From assembly GCA_021107345.1 (NCBI GenBank), contig JAIOSX010000357.1, forward strand, positions 1 to 6,461: 6,461 bases of DNA. Reading direction: 5' to 3'. Position 1 is the first letter of the stretch, and the number at the start of each line of letters is the position of its first letter. This document shows positions 1 to 6,144 of this stretch, piece after piece. Below the pieces are notes generated by a model. It was not told the DNA's origin. It was given only the letters and a program-made list of their open reading frames with translations, and made no database searches. A program made the position numbers and the translations under genes. Origin of the DNA: Candidatus Aegiribacteria sp. GTDB taxonomy: Bacteria > Fermentibacterota > Fermentibacteria > Fermentibacterales > Fermentibacteraceae.

Positions 1-579
1 CAGAGTACCGCTTATCTTTCTGCCGTGGCAGTAGATATCGTTGGGCCACTTTATCCCGAAGGGGAGATCGGAATCCAATCGCTCAAGAGCCCTGATAGAT
101 GCCATGACCGACAGAACTGGAATCTGGGATGCTTCAGACGGCGAAACCTCGGGCCTGAGAATAATGGAAAGATAGAGATTACTGGCGGGGGGCGAAATCC
201 ATTCTCTTCCCATTCTGCCCCTGCCGTTGGTCTGTTGATCAGCGGTAACCACGGTACCATGTGCAGCACCCCGGGCAGCAAACATCATGGCAATGCTGTT
301 GGTTGAATCCACAGAGTGCTGGTAGATAATTTCGCTGCCGAAACATTCAGTATCAAGATAACGGTGGATTTCGTCACTGACAGGCAGATCAATGCCCTCT
401 GACAGCCTGTATCCGCGGTTCGAGACGGCATCTATGATATAACCCTTTCCCCGAAGTTTCCCGATGCTTTTCCATACGGCTGAACGGGATACACCCAGTT
501 CCGTAGATATATCCTCACCTGATACATAATCGCTGCTGTTCCTCAGAATTTTCAGAATTCTGCTGCTGTTACCACTCAC
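1..579 (-). CDS. birA: Bifunctional biotin-protein ligase / biotin operon repressor BirA (3' end beyond window)
   Basis: BirA activates biotin to biotinyl-5'-AMP and attaches it to the acceptor lysine of a biotin carboxyl carrier protein in the cytoplasm. Versions with an N-terminal winged helix-turn-helix also repress biotin genes. The 193 visible codons hold that DNA-binding domain at about residues 4-60 (SGEDISTELGVSRSAVWKSI, then the wing NRGYRL). The catalytic core follows: SVDSTNS at 89-95, the biotin/AMP loop TNGRGRMGREW at 117-127, SNLYLS at 133-138, and KWPNDIY at 177-183, whose lysine aligns with the catalytic lysine of the family. RKISG follows at 187-191. Roughly 130 C-terminal residues expected from the E. 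coli length (about 320) lie outside the window. The GTG start at 579-577 is chosen because GGAGAG (591-586) sits 6 bases upstream; the ATG just before it is out of frame and stops at once. A BirA-type operator lies 91-122 bases upstream. Identification is firm. Confidence 0.96.
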   Translation of the reverse strand, partial: MSGNSSRILKILRNSSDYVSGEDISTELGVSRSAVWKSIGKLRGKGYIIDAVSNRGYRLSEGIDLPVSDEIHRYLDTECFGSEIIYQHSVDSTNSIAMMFAARGAAHGTVVTADQQTNGRGRMGREWISPPASNLYLSIILRPEVSPSEASQIPVLSVMASIRALERLDSDLPFGIKWPNDIYCHGRKISGTL

Positions 580-647
580 GTCACACTCTCCATATATGAA
601 TGACATCATATAATTTAACTCAGAAATATTCATTCAATACAGGTGTG

Positions 648-676
648 AGTATGTACGAAAGGGCAATTATTGTCAA
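648..676 (-). promoter_or_regulatory. Predicted sigma-70-type promoter of birA
   Basis: Read on the minus strand, the consensus -35 hexamer TTGACA (676-671) is followed after 17 bases by CATACT (653-648), a 4 of 6 match to TATAAT. Transcription would start near 641, leaving a leader of about 60 bases. The -35 box lies wholly inside the left BirA half-site, the usual geometry for repression by blocking polymerase. A second -10-like TATGAT is nearer the gene (about 614-609) but lacks a well-spaced -35. Confidence 0.6.
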
Positions 677-701
677 CTGGAATTTTTGAGAGGGTTGACA
701 A
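670..701. promoter_or_regulatory. BirA-type operator upstream of birA
   Basis: Two inverted half-sites, TTGTCAACT (670-678) and GGTTGACAA (693-701), are separated by 14 bases. Including the flanking A/T, ATTGTCAAC and GTTGACAAT are perfect reverse complements. The known BirA operator has half-sites close to TTGTAAACC and GGTTTACAA separated by about 14-16 bases, so sequence and spacing both fit, with C/G at the variable fifth position and one mismatch at the inner edge. It lies between the 3' end of the upstream gene (717) and the birA start (579). One half-site contains the -35 box of the predicted birA promoter. By inference, BirA bound to biotinyl-AMP would repress this promoter. Binding has not been shown. 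Confidence 0.85.
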
Positions 702-716
702 TGGGCGGATTACATG

Positions 717-1616
717 TCACTGGAAGTTTTCAATACTGAAAGTGAACAGTTCGCTGTAAGGCAGGAAAACACCTATAACGCGATTAAACCATAGAATCTC
801 TCCCCCCCTTGAATAGACACGGAATCTGTTCCTTATCGGCGCGGTATTGGGATCTCCCTCCCCACCGGGCCTGTGTACTTCACGTACAGCGATATCGCAG
901 TAATCCCGCCAGGCGTTTGCCGGAAGGTTATCAAGGTATTCCACACCGAAAGAGATGTCCTCGATAGTAACAGCATCATACACTCCGTCTTCGAGGAGTC
1001 TTTCCAGCAGGTATCCAATCGCCTCATGGGAGGAATCAGCAACCTTCGGTATAAAGGATACTCTTGCCTCTTCAGGGATATTCGGCCAGCTGTACGGCAT
1101 CTCTCCATAGAAACTTCTGACCCTGTAACCATACTCAAGAGTACCGCCGCGAACTGCGATCCAGAAATCAACGTCTCCCTCTCTGTCACCGGGATCGGGA
1201 AGACTGTGCAGAAGTATGTATTCTCCGGGAGATTCTATTACGCTGACATCCAACTCCAGGGCTGTTTCACGGAGAAAGGCAGATACTCTTTCATATTCAC
1301 CTGTAACATCCTCCGGTTCCGTGAAGCCTCTCAGTTCAATGGTTCCTACGTAGATATCCTCCCACTCATCGAGAATCCAGCCCGGGGGAGTTGAGGTAAT
1401 CTGAACAGCCTGTTCCCATTCATCTCCTGAGCCACGGATATTCCACTCGGTCCCCCAGCTTTCCGGTACAATCACCCCGTACATGAAGTTCTGTGTAGGT
1501 GGAAGTAAGCCTGTCAGGTCAGTAAGGTTGCCCGGGGCAGGCGATGCTGTCATGCGTACAGGATCGTCAGAAACCAGTATTGAATAGATGTCAGGATACT
1601 TCCATAGAGGTAGCAC
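717..1616 (-). CDS. C-terminal part of a frame-broken exported protein, function unknown
   Basis: This 299-codon frame (GTG at 1616) overlaps the end of the preceding frame by 67 bases. It has no signal peptide and no Shine-Dalgarno near the GTG; the only purine run, GCGGAAGA, is about 20 bases away. Its first residues, LPLWKYPDIYSILVSDDPVRM, look like the end of the SPOR-like unit that begins in the other frame, so it is probably not an independent gene. The rest is acidic and rich in aromatic residues, with stretches such as EYILLHSLPDPGDREGDVDF, GTLEYGYRVRSFYGEMPYSW and the C-terminal FRVYSRGGEILWFNRVIGVF. It shows no membrane segment or catalytic motif that I recognise. The frame is open back to 1643 (TGA at 1646-1644), which limits where a frame switch can occur. 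If joined to the upstream half, the product would be an exported protein of about 380 residues. No function is assigned. Confidence 0.7.
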   Translation of the reverse strand: MLPLWKYPDIYSILVSDDPVRMTASPAPGNLTDLTGLLPPTQNFMYGVIVPESWGTEWNIRGSGDEWEQAVQITSTPPGWILDEWEDIYVGTIELRGFTEPEDVTGEYERVSAFLRETALELDVSVIESPGEYILLHSLPDPGDREGDVDFWIAVRGGTLEYGYRVRSFYGEMPYSWPNIPEEARVSFIPKVADSSHEAIGYLLERLLEDGVYDAVTIEDISFGVEYLDNLPANAWRDYCDIAVREVHRPGGEGDPNTAPIRNRFRVYSRGGEILWFNRVIGVFLPYSELFTFSIENFQ

Positions 1617-1879
1617 GCCGAGATTGAAGCGTCTTCCGCAGAATCAAACGGACCATTATAAACAAGCCAGCCTTCGAATCCTGAAAGAGAATTCGAGTCC
1701 GGGATCCAGAGGTATCCCGTATAACCAAATCCGCAGGCTGCGAGCTCGTCCAGCAGGGCTTCGGCTTCGGCTTCATTCGTTACAACCTCACAGGCATTCA
1801 CCCACATAGGGTTGCCTGTATCCTCAAGAGCAAGCGCTGTAAGCGTCAACATTAATAACGATATATAAACCGCCCTCAT
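1550..1879 (-). CDS. Signal peptide plus SPOR-like N-terminal part of a frame-broken exported protein
   Basis: The 109-codon frame starts at ATG 1879 behind a strong GGAGGT (1891-1886) with 6-base spacing. It lies 28 bases after the TrmO-family gene, so it is probably in the same transcript. Residues 1-18 form a Sec signal peptide (R3, then a hydrophobic stretch ending LALA). Residues 25-85 resemble a SPOR-like unit: WVNACEVVTNEAEAEALLDEL, then GYLWIPDSNSLSGFEGW and LVYNGPFDSAEDA. SPOR domains normally bind denuded peptidoglycan glycans in the envelope, but this assignment rests on pattern only. After about residue 84 the sequence stops looking like the family and ends in a hydrophobic tail (YLYGSILTSIQYWFLTILYA) before the stop. 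The expected continuation, YPDIYSILVS, is in the other frame. The gene is therefore best read as the 5' half of a frameshifted gene. Confidence 0.75.
   Translation of the reverse strand: MRAVYISLLMLTLTALALEDTGNPMWVNACEVVTNEAEAEALLDELAACGFGYTGYLWIPDSNSLSGFEGWLVYNGPFDSAEDASISACYLYGSILTSIQYWFLTILYA
1600..1643 (-). other. Probable frameshift junction between the two halves of the exported protein gene
   Basis: The upstream frame is convincing up to GPFDSAEDA (its GCT codon at 1630-1628). The downstream frame becomes convincing from LWKYPDIYSILVS, about 1607 leftward. The downstream frame is closed by TGA at 1646-1644, so the switch must fall between 1643 and about 1600. The shift needed is -1, equivalent to one missing base. 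No X-XXY-YYZ slippery heptamer is visible here, which favours a mutation or a sequence error over programmed frameshifting. Confidence 0.65.
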
Positions 1880-1907
1880 ATCAGTACCTCCAGATCAATC
1901 CTGCTTT

Positions 1908-2357
1908 TCACTTGTTCCATCCTTCCCCCGGATCAGGCTTTGAGTCTCTTTTCGTATATGGTTTGATGTCTATCAGAGGCGTTCCATCAAGAGCGCTCAA
2001 TCCGGAAGTATAAATACTCCTTCCCTCTATTCTGAGAAGTCTCGCGATATCAAGTCCGATAGGATTCGGCCGGTTGGGTGATCTACTGGCAAACAATCCC
2101 ACCGTTCCACCGCCCAGAGAAGGTGGATGTGCGAAATTTGAACCGTTGTAACCTCTCACCCTGTCCATATGGAAAAGAACTATGACATACCTGAAACACT
2201 CAAGATCTTCAAGTGCTGTCTCATATTCCGGCAGCAGCTCCAGAACGAAGGGACCCTCCGTATCATTCTCTCTCGGTTGAAACGGAGCCATATCAGAATA
2301 GGGTGTGTGTATTGTTCCTATAGCCCTGTATACTATTTTGTTCAAAGATAAGCTCAT
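1908..2357 (-). CDS. trmO: TrmO/TsaA-family tRNA (t6A37-N6) methyltransferase
   Basis: TrmO transfers a methyl group from S-adenosylmethionine to N6 of threonylcarbamoyladenosine at position 37 of certain tRNAs, making m6t6A next to the anticodon. The 149-residue product has the family pattern: IGTIHTPYSD at 13-22, a strand and helix with LEDLECFRYVIVLFHMD at 49-65, the signature VGLFASRSPNRPNPIGL at 86-102, and LDGTPLIDIKPY at 123-134. It corresponds to the catalytic beta-barrel domain only; E. coli TrmO is about 235 residues with an extra C-terminal domain, and short single-domain versions are common. The ATG at 2357 is preferred because AGGAG (2368-2364) precedes it by 6 bases and homology begins soon after. 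The in-frame GTG at 2417 has no Shine-Dalgarno. It is the first gene of the leftward cluster, followed 28 bases later by the exported protein. The family is firm; the exact tRNA substrate is inferred. Confidence 0.93.
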   Translation of the reverse strand: MSLSLNKIVYRAIGTIHTPYSDMAPFQPRENDTEGPFVLELLPEYETALEDLECFRYVIVLFHMDRVRGYNGSNFAHPPSLGGGTVGLFASRSPNRPNPIGLDIARLLRIEGRSIYTSGLSALDGTPLIDIKPYTKRDSKPDPGEGWNK

Positions 2358-2363
2358 CCTGCT

Positions 2364-2368
2364 CTCCT
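2364..2368 (-). promoter_or_regulatory. Ribosome binding site that fixes the trmO start
   Basis: AGGAG on the minus strand, 6 bases before ATG 2357. It decides against the longer in-frame GTG start at 2417, which would add 20 residues with no family resemblance. Confidence 0.75.
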
Positions 2369-2419
2369 GCGATTTCGTGCCGTCTATAAAGTACTTCGGG
2401 TTGATACAATAAGACACAT

Positions 2420-2449
2420 ATAGTATTCATGCTATAGTGTTCCTGCCAA
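2420..2449 (-). promoter_or_regulatory. Candidate promoter of trmO
   Basis: On the minus strand, TTGGCA (2449-2444, 5 of 6 to consensus) and TACTAT (2425-2420, 4 of 6) are 18 bases apart. Transcription would begin near 2413, giving a leader of roughly 55 bases before the ATG at 2357. The match is moderate in an AT-rich region where chance matches are common. Confidence 0.35.
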
Positions 2450-2558
2450 TTCTGAAACAGGTACTTGCCTTTATATGTCACTATTAAATACTTTCAGTAT
2501 TCTCCTCAAATCTTAAAGAGTTCTATCTCAGCTATGTGATTCTTCTGCTCAATGCCCA

Positions 2559-2569
2559 TTGTCGGACAA
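2559..2569. repeat. 11-bp palindrome upstream of the kinase gene
   Basis: TTGTC-G-GACAA is a perfect inverted repeat around one central base. It overlaps the possible -35 (TTGTCG, 2559-2564) of the rightward promoter, so it could be an operator for a small dimeric regulator. It is short, and chance cannot be excluded. Confidence 0.35.
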
Positions 2570-2589
2570 CCCCCCAGATAGTATATGAT
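2559..2589 (+). promoter_or_regulatory. Possible promoter of the histidine kinase gene
   Basis: TTGTCG (2559-2564, 4 of 6) is followed by TATGAT (2584-2589, 5 of 6) at 19-base spacing, or by TATATG (2582-2587, 4 of 6) at 17. Both readings are imperfect. It is offered because some promoter is needed between the divergent trmO gene and the kinase. Confidence 0.3.
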
Positions 2590-2766
2590 AGTGTGGTTTA
2601 AATTATTCAATTAACTGGGGTATTTCAGAGAATTCGAAGAAGCAAAGGAAGATCTTCTCAAGAACGGTCAGATCTCAGAGAGGAGTTAACCGGTATCAGC
2701 GATAAACCCCTTTCCCATCCATTTGATGAATTAAATACTGAAGAACGTATCGATTTTTTTCAGAGC

Positions 2767-5061
2767 ATGATTGCAGCTATAACAGAACCTATTCTTGTAC
2801 TGAACTCTGATCTGAAATGCGTGTTTGCGAACAAGAGCTTTTCCGAGATGTTCGCCATCGAATCCTCTAGCGTAAAGGATGTTTCAGTTTACAGTATCGC
2901 CAATGGCATTCTGGATCTGAAGGGGCTCCGAGACCTGCTGGAGGAGCTGCTTTCGATTCACAGGGATTTCGACGGGTACGAAGCCAATCTCAATCTGCTC
3001 AACATAGGCGAACGAACCATGTCGCTGAACGCGACCGATGTTCATCAGAAGATAAGCGATGAAAGGCTCCTGCTCCTGAGCTTCTTTGATATTACGGAAC
3101 AGAAAAAGACTGAAAAGAAACAGAAGGAGGATGAGGAAAAATACAAATCCCTATACGAGACATCACGGGATGCCATAATGACCCTTGAACCTCCTGACTG
3201 GTCCTTCACGGCAGGAAACACCACCACCATTAAAATGTTCAGGTGCGAATGCGAATCCGATTTCACCTCAAAACAACCCTGGGTGCTTTCCCCAGAGTAT
3301 CAACCCGACAACCAGATGTCGGTCATAAAAGCCAGGGAAATGATTGACAGAGCAATGGAGAACGGATCCAATTATTTCGAATGGACCCATAAAAGACTCG
3401 ATGGTGAAGAATTTCCCGCAACTGTTCTTCTCAGCAGGGTAAACCTCAAGGGTAAAATGCTCCTTCAAGCTACGGTCAGGGATATCACCGGGCGGAAACA
3501 GGTTGAAGAGGAGCTCATATTACACCGATTCCACCTTGAGGAGATAGTCAAAGAACGGACAGCAGAACTGGAGGAGAGCGAGAGGAAGTACCGGACTCTC
3601 GTAGAACAGAGTCATGATGGTATTTTCATCTACGGATCCAATCACTTCATGTTCGTAAACGATCGAGTATGCGACCTTACGATGTACAGTAGAGACGAAC
3701 TGCTGAATATGAAATTCTCCAACCTTATCCATCCCGACGACAGGGAAATGATCAACGATGACGGCACCGTCAAAGAAGGTTTCTCTGAAGTTCCCAACGT
3801 CTTCCAGATCAGACTGATAAGGCAAGATAGTGAAGTCCGGCACATCGAGTTTTCCGTTCGGAGTCTTACCTACAGCGGTGAAGATGCAATCCTTGGAGTT
3901 GCCAGGGATATAACAACACTGAAAAAACTGGAAGAAGAACAAAGAAAATTCGAAAAGCTTGAATCCCTGGGACTTCTTGCAGGAGGCATCGCCCACGATT
4001 TTAACAATTTCCTGACGGCCATCATGGGTAATATTTCCCTTGCAAGAACCATGGTTGAACCGGGCAGCGACCTGTACGAAATCCTGACAAGTTCTGAACA
4101 CGCAGCCAGCAGGGCATCCAATCTTCCCAGGCAGCTCCTCATATTCTCCAGGGGGGGAGATCCGGTCAAAACACCGGTTTCAATTACCAGACTGCTCAGG
4201 GGTTCAGCTGATTTTGCACTTAGCGGCTCCAACGTGACAGCCGAGTATTCCATTGCGAAAGATCTCAAGCAGGTTATAGCTGATAGCGAGCAGATCGGAC
4301 AGGTCTTTAACAATGTCGTAATCAACGCGTGCCAGGCTATGCCGGATGGAGGCCGGGTTTACATCAGTGCGGAGAATATTCTGATAGGCGAGAATAGTCC
4401 TGTGATAATTCCCGAAGGTCAATACATTATGATCATAATAAAGGATGACGGTTACGGGATCGAGAAGGATCATCTCAGCAGAGTATTCGACCCATTCTTC
4501 ACAACAAAGTCGAATGGAACGGGGCTTGGCCTGGCAACCTCATATTCAATTATCAGAAAGCACAAAGGACATATAAAGGTTGAGACGGAAATGGGTAAAG
4601 GAAGCACATTTACAATCTACCTTCCGGCTATCATTACTTCCGAGACAGGGAAAACTCATAAATCCGGACCTGAAAAACTCTCAGGAGGAAAGATTCTGGT
4701 AATGGACGATAAGGAAATGGTAAGAGAAACCGCTATGACCATGCTTCAGCGACTTGGTTACGAAGTTGACATTGTATCGAACGGAAGCGAAGCCATAAAG
4801 AAATACAAAGCATGCATGGATAGTTCGAAGCCTTATGACGCCGTAATTCTTGATCTTACAATTCCGAACGGAATGGGTGGAGTAGAAACCATGGAGGAGC
4901 TGCTCAAGATAGATCCGGATGTAACGGCAATTGTATCCAGTGGATATTCAAACGCACCTGTCATGGCTAATTGCTTCAAATACGGATTTGCAGGAGTCAT
5001 GATGAAACCGTACTCAATCGATCAGGTTTCCAGCCTGCTGCGCAGTGTATTTGCTGAATAG
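2767..5061 (+). CDS. Soluble hybrid sensor histidine kinase (PAS-PAS-PAS-HisKA-HATPase-REC)
   Basis: The 764-residue product senses a signal through PAS domains, autophosphorylates a histidine with ATP, and can pass the phosphate to its own receiver. Three PAS domains lie at about 1-110, 128-245 and 275-387, each ending in a PAC-like DIT motif (SFFDIT, VRDIT, ARDIT) and joined by charged coiled-coil linkers (111-127, 243-274). HisKA follows with LAGGIAHDFNNFLTAIMGN (phospho-acceptor His410). The ATPase domain has its N box at NNVVINACQAM (Asn520), DDGYGI at 560-565, RVFDPFFTTK at 572-581 and GTGLGLA at 584-590. The receiver at 641-762 has acidic D647/D648, phospho-acceptor D696, S724/S725 and K747-P748. 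All catalytic residues are intact. No transmembrane helix or DNA-binding domain is seen, so it is likely cytosolic, passing phosphate to a partner or using the receiver as a regulatory switch. The ATG at 2767 lacks a Shine-Dalgarno and the frame is open upstream to 2602, so the N-terminus is uncertain. An exported protein gene follows 45 bases downstream. Confidence 0.94.
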   Translation: MIAAITEPILVLNSDLKCVFANKSFSEMFAIESSSVKDVSVYSIANGILDLKGLRDLLEELLSIHRDFDGYEANLNLLNIGERTMSLNATDVHQKISDERLLLLSFFDITEQKKTEKKQKEDEEKYKSLYETSRDAIMTLEPPDWSFTAGNTTTIKMFRCECESDFTSKQPWVLSPEYQPDNQMSVIKAREMIDRAMENGSNYFEWTHKRLDGEEFPATVLLSRVNLKGKMLLQATVRDITGRKQVEEELILHRFHLEEIVKERTAELEESERKYRTLVEQSHDGIFIYGSNHFMFVNDRVCDLTMYSRDELLNMKFSNLIHPDDREMINDDGTVKEGFSEVPNVFQIRLIRQDSEVRHIEFSVRSLTYSGEDAILGVARDITTLKKLEEEQRKFEKLESLGLLAGGIAHDFNNFLTAIMGNISLARTMVEPGSDLYEILTSSEHAASRASNLPRQLLIFSRGGDPVKTPVSITRLLRGSADFALSGSNVTAEYSIAKDLKQVIADSEQIGQVFNNVVINACQAMPDGGRVYISAENILIGENSPVIIPEGQYIMIIIKDDGYGIEKDHLSRVFDPFFTTKSNGTGLGLATSYSIIRKHKGHIKVETEMGKGSTFTIYLPAIITSETGKTHKSGPEKLSGGKILVMDDKEMVRETAMTMLQRLGYEVDIVSNGSEAIKKYKACMDSSKPYDAVILDLTIPNGMGGVETMEELLKIDPDVTAIVSSGYSNAPVMANCFKYGFAGVMMKPYSIDQVSSLLRSVFAE

Positions 5062-5106
5062 ACCTTTCTCATTCAGAGTCATGAATATCTTACCACAGGA
5101 GCTGAT

Positions 5107-5949
5107 ATGAAACTTAGAATCGCAATTACTGCAGCACTGGCATTATTCACAATTATTCCTTCAACCGTTCTTGGAGAGTACTGGCACGGAGATTTTGTTG
5201 ACAACAGGACAACAGTGTTTTCAGTGGATGCAGTAATGTACGATGCACCCGATCTCGATTCATCGGTTATGGTACTCATCCCGATGGGAACAAATGTTGA
5301 AATCTCCGGGTCCGCAGGGGAGTATCTTTTTGCTGACGGTATGCCTTCGTACTGGTACAATGTCACGTGTACACAGAATGGCTCCGAATACAATGGTTAT
5401 ATGCCTGGACTGTACCTGGCCATGTCTAGCCTCGAACTTGGTACGGACACATTATTCATGTTCAATGTTACAGGATACATTCAAAAGGAATATCGGTTCA
5501 CAGCTTCTGCCAGAATAGTCATTTCAGGAGATATCGCAGCGGAGAAGATTTTCCACCCGGTGGGAAGCAGTTTCGGGCAGGTTCCATACAGATACTGCAT
5601 AAGAGCTTCTGAACTCAATACAGAAGGGCTGGACAGAATAAAAAATCTTATTGAACTTTCCTTTATTTACGGGGCCTGCGGGTATGTGAACAGAGATATT
5701 CTTTTCGCCTGGACAGGTGATGAATTCATAATGGGTCCTGAAGCCAATTCACAGTTCGAGGCAGACATCTACCGTTTCATCGAAACCTTTGTTACTCCTT
5801 CCGACTCATCGGGAGTTCCTGATGAAGTAACAGTACTGACATCACTTGCGGAGTGGGATGAGGAAATCGATGATTACATTGAAACCGAAAGTTCCTATAA
5901 AGTCTATTGCTGGAATGGCAATGAGTTCACGCTCCCTGATGAACAGTAG
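5107..5949 (+). CDS. Exported protein with SH3-like domain and unrecognised C-terminal domain
   Basis: Function unknown. The ATG at 5107 is preceded by AGGAG (5097-5101) with 5-base spacing. The 280-residue product begins with a Sec signal peptide (K2, R4, hydrophobic core, likely cleavage after VLG at 23). There is no lipobox cysteine, so it is probably periplasmic or secreted. Residues about 36-106 resemble a bacterial SH3 (SH3b) domain: a strand with MYDAPDLDSSVMVLIPMGTNVEI, then WYNVTC and the closing GYMPGLYL, which matches the usual G-Y-V...YL ending. SH3b domains often bind cell-wall peptides, but many exported copies have no known ligand. The C-terminal region from about 115 has FIYGACGYVNRDILFAWTGDEF at 186-207 and ends with YKVYCWNGNEFTLP. 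I do not recognise a catalytic motif. It lies 45 bases after the hybrid kinase with no terminator between them, so co-transcription is likely; any functional link to the kinase is inference. Confidence 0.88.
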   Translation: MKLRIAITAALALFTIIPSTVLGEYWHGDFVDNRTTVFSVDAVMYDAPDLDSSVMVLIPMGTNVEISGSAGEYLFADGMPSYWYNVTCTQNGSEYNGYMPGLYLAMSSLELGTDTLFMFNVTGYIQKEYRFTASARIVISGDIAAEKIFHPVGSSFGQVPYRYCIRASELNTEGLDRIKNLIELSFIYGACGYVNRDILFAWTGDEFIMGPEANSQFEADIYRFIETFVTPSDSSGVPDEVTVLTSLAEWDEEIDDYIETESSYKVYCWNGNEFTLPDEQ

Positions 5950-5980
5950 AGGTCAGGAGTGCAAAGAGTAATAATCCAGA

Positions 5981-5990
5981 GTATTAATAC
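5981..5990. repeat. 10-bp perfect palindrome GTATTAATAC
   Basis: It lies 32 bases after the stop of the exported protein gene. No T-run follows, so it does not look like an intrinsic terminator. It is AT-rich and may be chance. Confidence 0.25.
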
Positions 5991-6020
5991 AGGTTAATAT
6001 GTACTTGATAGCCAATACAT

Positions 6021-6033
6021 TTATTCAGAATAA
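6021..6033. repeat. 13-base palindrome TTATTC-A-GAATAA
   Basis: Perfect 6-bp arms around a single central base, about 112 bases before the ATG of the following PAS gene and upstream of its candidate promoter. Its position would suit an activator or repressor site, but no known motif is matched. Confidence 0.3.
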
Positions 6034-6076
6034 AGACTATTTCCTGCGAAATTGTCTGGTGGTATCAGATCCTTTA

Positions 6077-6105
6077 TTGCGATTAGTGAGAAAATGTGAG
6101 ATAGT
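6077..6105 (+). promoter_or_regulatory. Weak candidate promoter of the right-edge PAS gene
   Basis: TTGCGA (6077-6082) and GATAGT (6100-6105) are each 4 of 6 to consensus with 17-base spacing, and would give a leader of about 33 bases before ATG 6145. The 195-base spacer 5950-6144 holds nothing else recognisable apart from two palindromes. Confidence 0.25.
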
Positions 6106-6144
6106 AACATGACATGAAACATCTAAGTCAAATGGGAATTGTTT

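Larger units (their letters stand above)
2358..2766. other. Divergent intergenic region between trmO and the kinase gene
   Basis: About 410 bases without a confirmed gene. It holds the trmO leader and candidate promoter at the left, a 6-bp stem, 3-base loop inverted repeat AATACT-TTC-AGTATT (2487-2501), a palindrome at 2559-2569 and a possible rightward promoter near 2559-2589. From 2602 to 2766 the kinase frame is open, with no ATG, GTG or TTG. A second frame, 2615-2689, reads EFEEAKEDLLKNGQISERS before a TAA. No tRNA-like or riboswitch-like structure was recognised. Confidence 0.6.

Noticed and set aside
25..306. 93-codon plus-strand open frame at the left edge
   Set aside because: It is antisense to the clearly recognisable birA catalytic core and has no family resemblance.
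873..1394. 173-codon plus-strand open frame
   Set aside because: It lies antisense to the second half of the exported protein gene, with no ribosome site and no recognisable domain; probably a shadow.
1600..1643. Programmed -1 ribosomal frameshift in the exported protein gene
   Set aside because: No slippery heptamer and no obvious downstream stem were found in the region where both frames are open; mutation or sequence error is simpler.
2293..2481. 62-codon minus-strand frame starting at a GTG
   Set aside because: It overlaps the trmO start in another frame, has no properly spaced Shine-Dalgarno, and contains the trmO ribosome site.
2487..2501. AATACT-TTC-AGTATT hairpin as an intrinsic terminator
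   Set aside because: The stem is only 6 AT-rich pairs, lacks a T-run on either side, and is not positioned after any gene end.
3520..4325. Long minus-strand open frames opposite the kinase
   Set aside because: They are antisense to PAS3, HisKA and the start of the ATPase domain, whose conserved motifs show the plus strand is coding.
5079..5393. 104-codon minus-strand frame
   Set aside because: It is antisense to the signal peptide and SH3-like domain of the exported protein, which has a good ribosome site on the plus strand.
6059..6080. Sigma-54-like promoter (TGG...TTGC) before the right-edge PAS gene
   Set aside because: The GG to GC spacing is about 16 bases instead of the required 10, so it does not fit.
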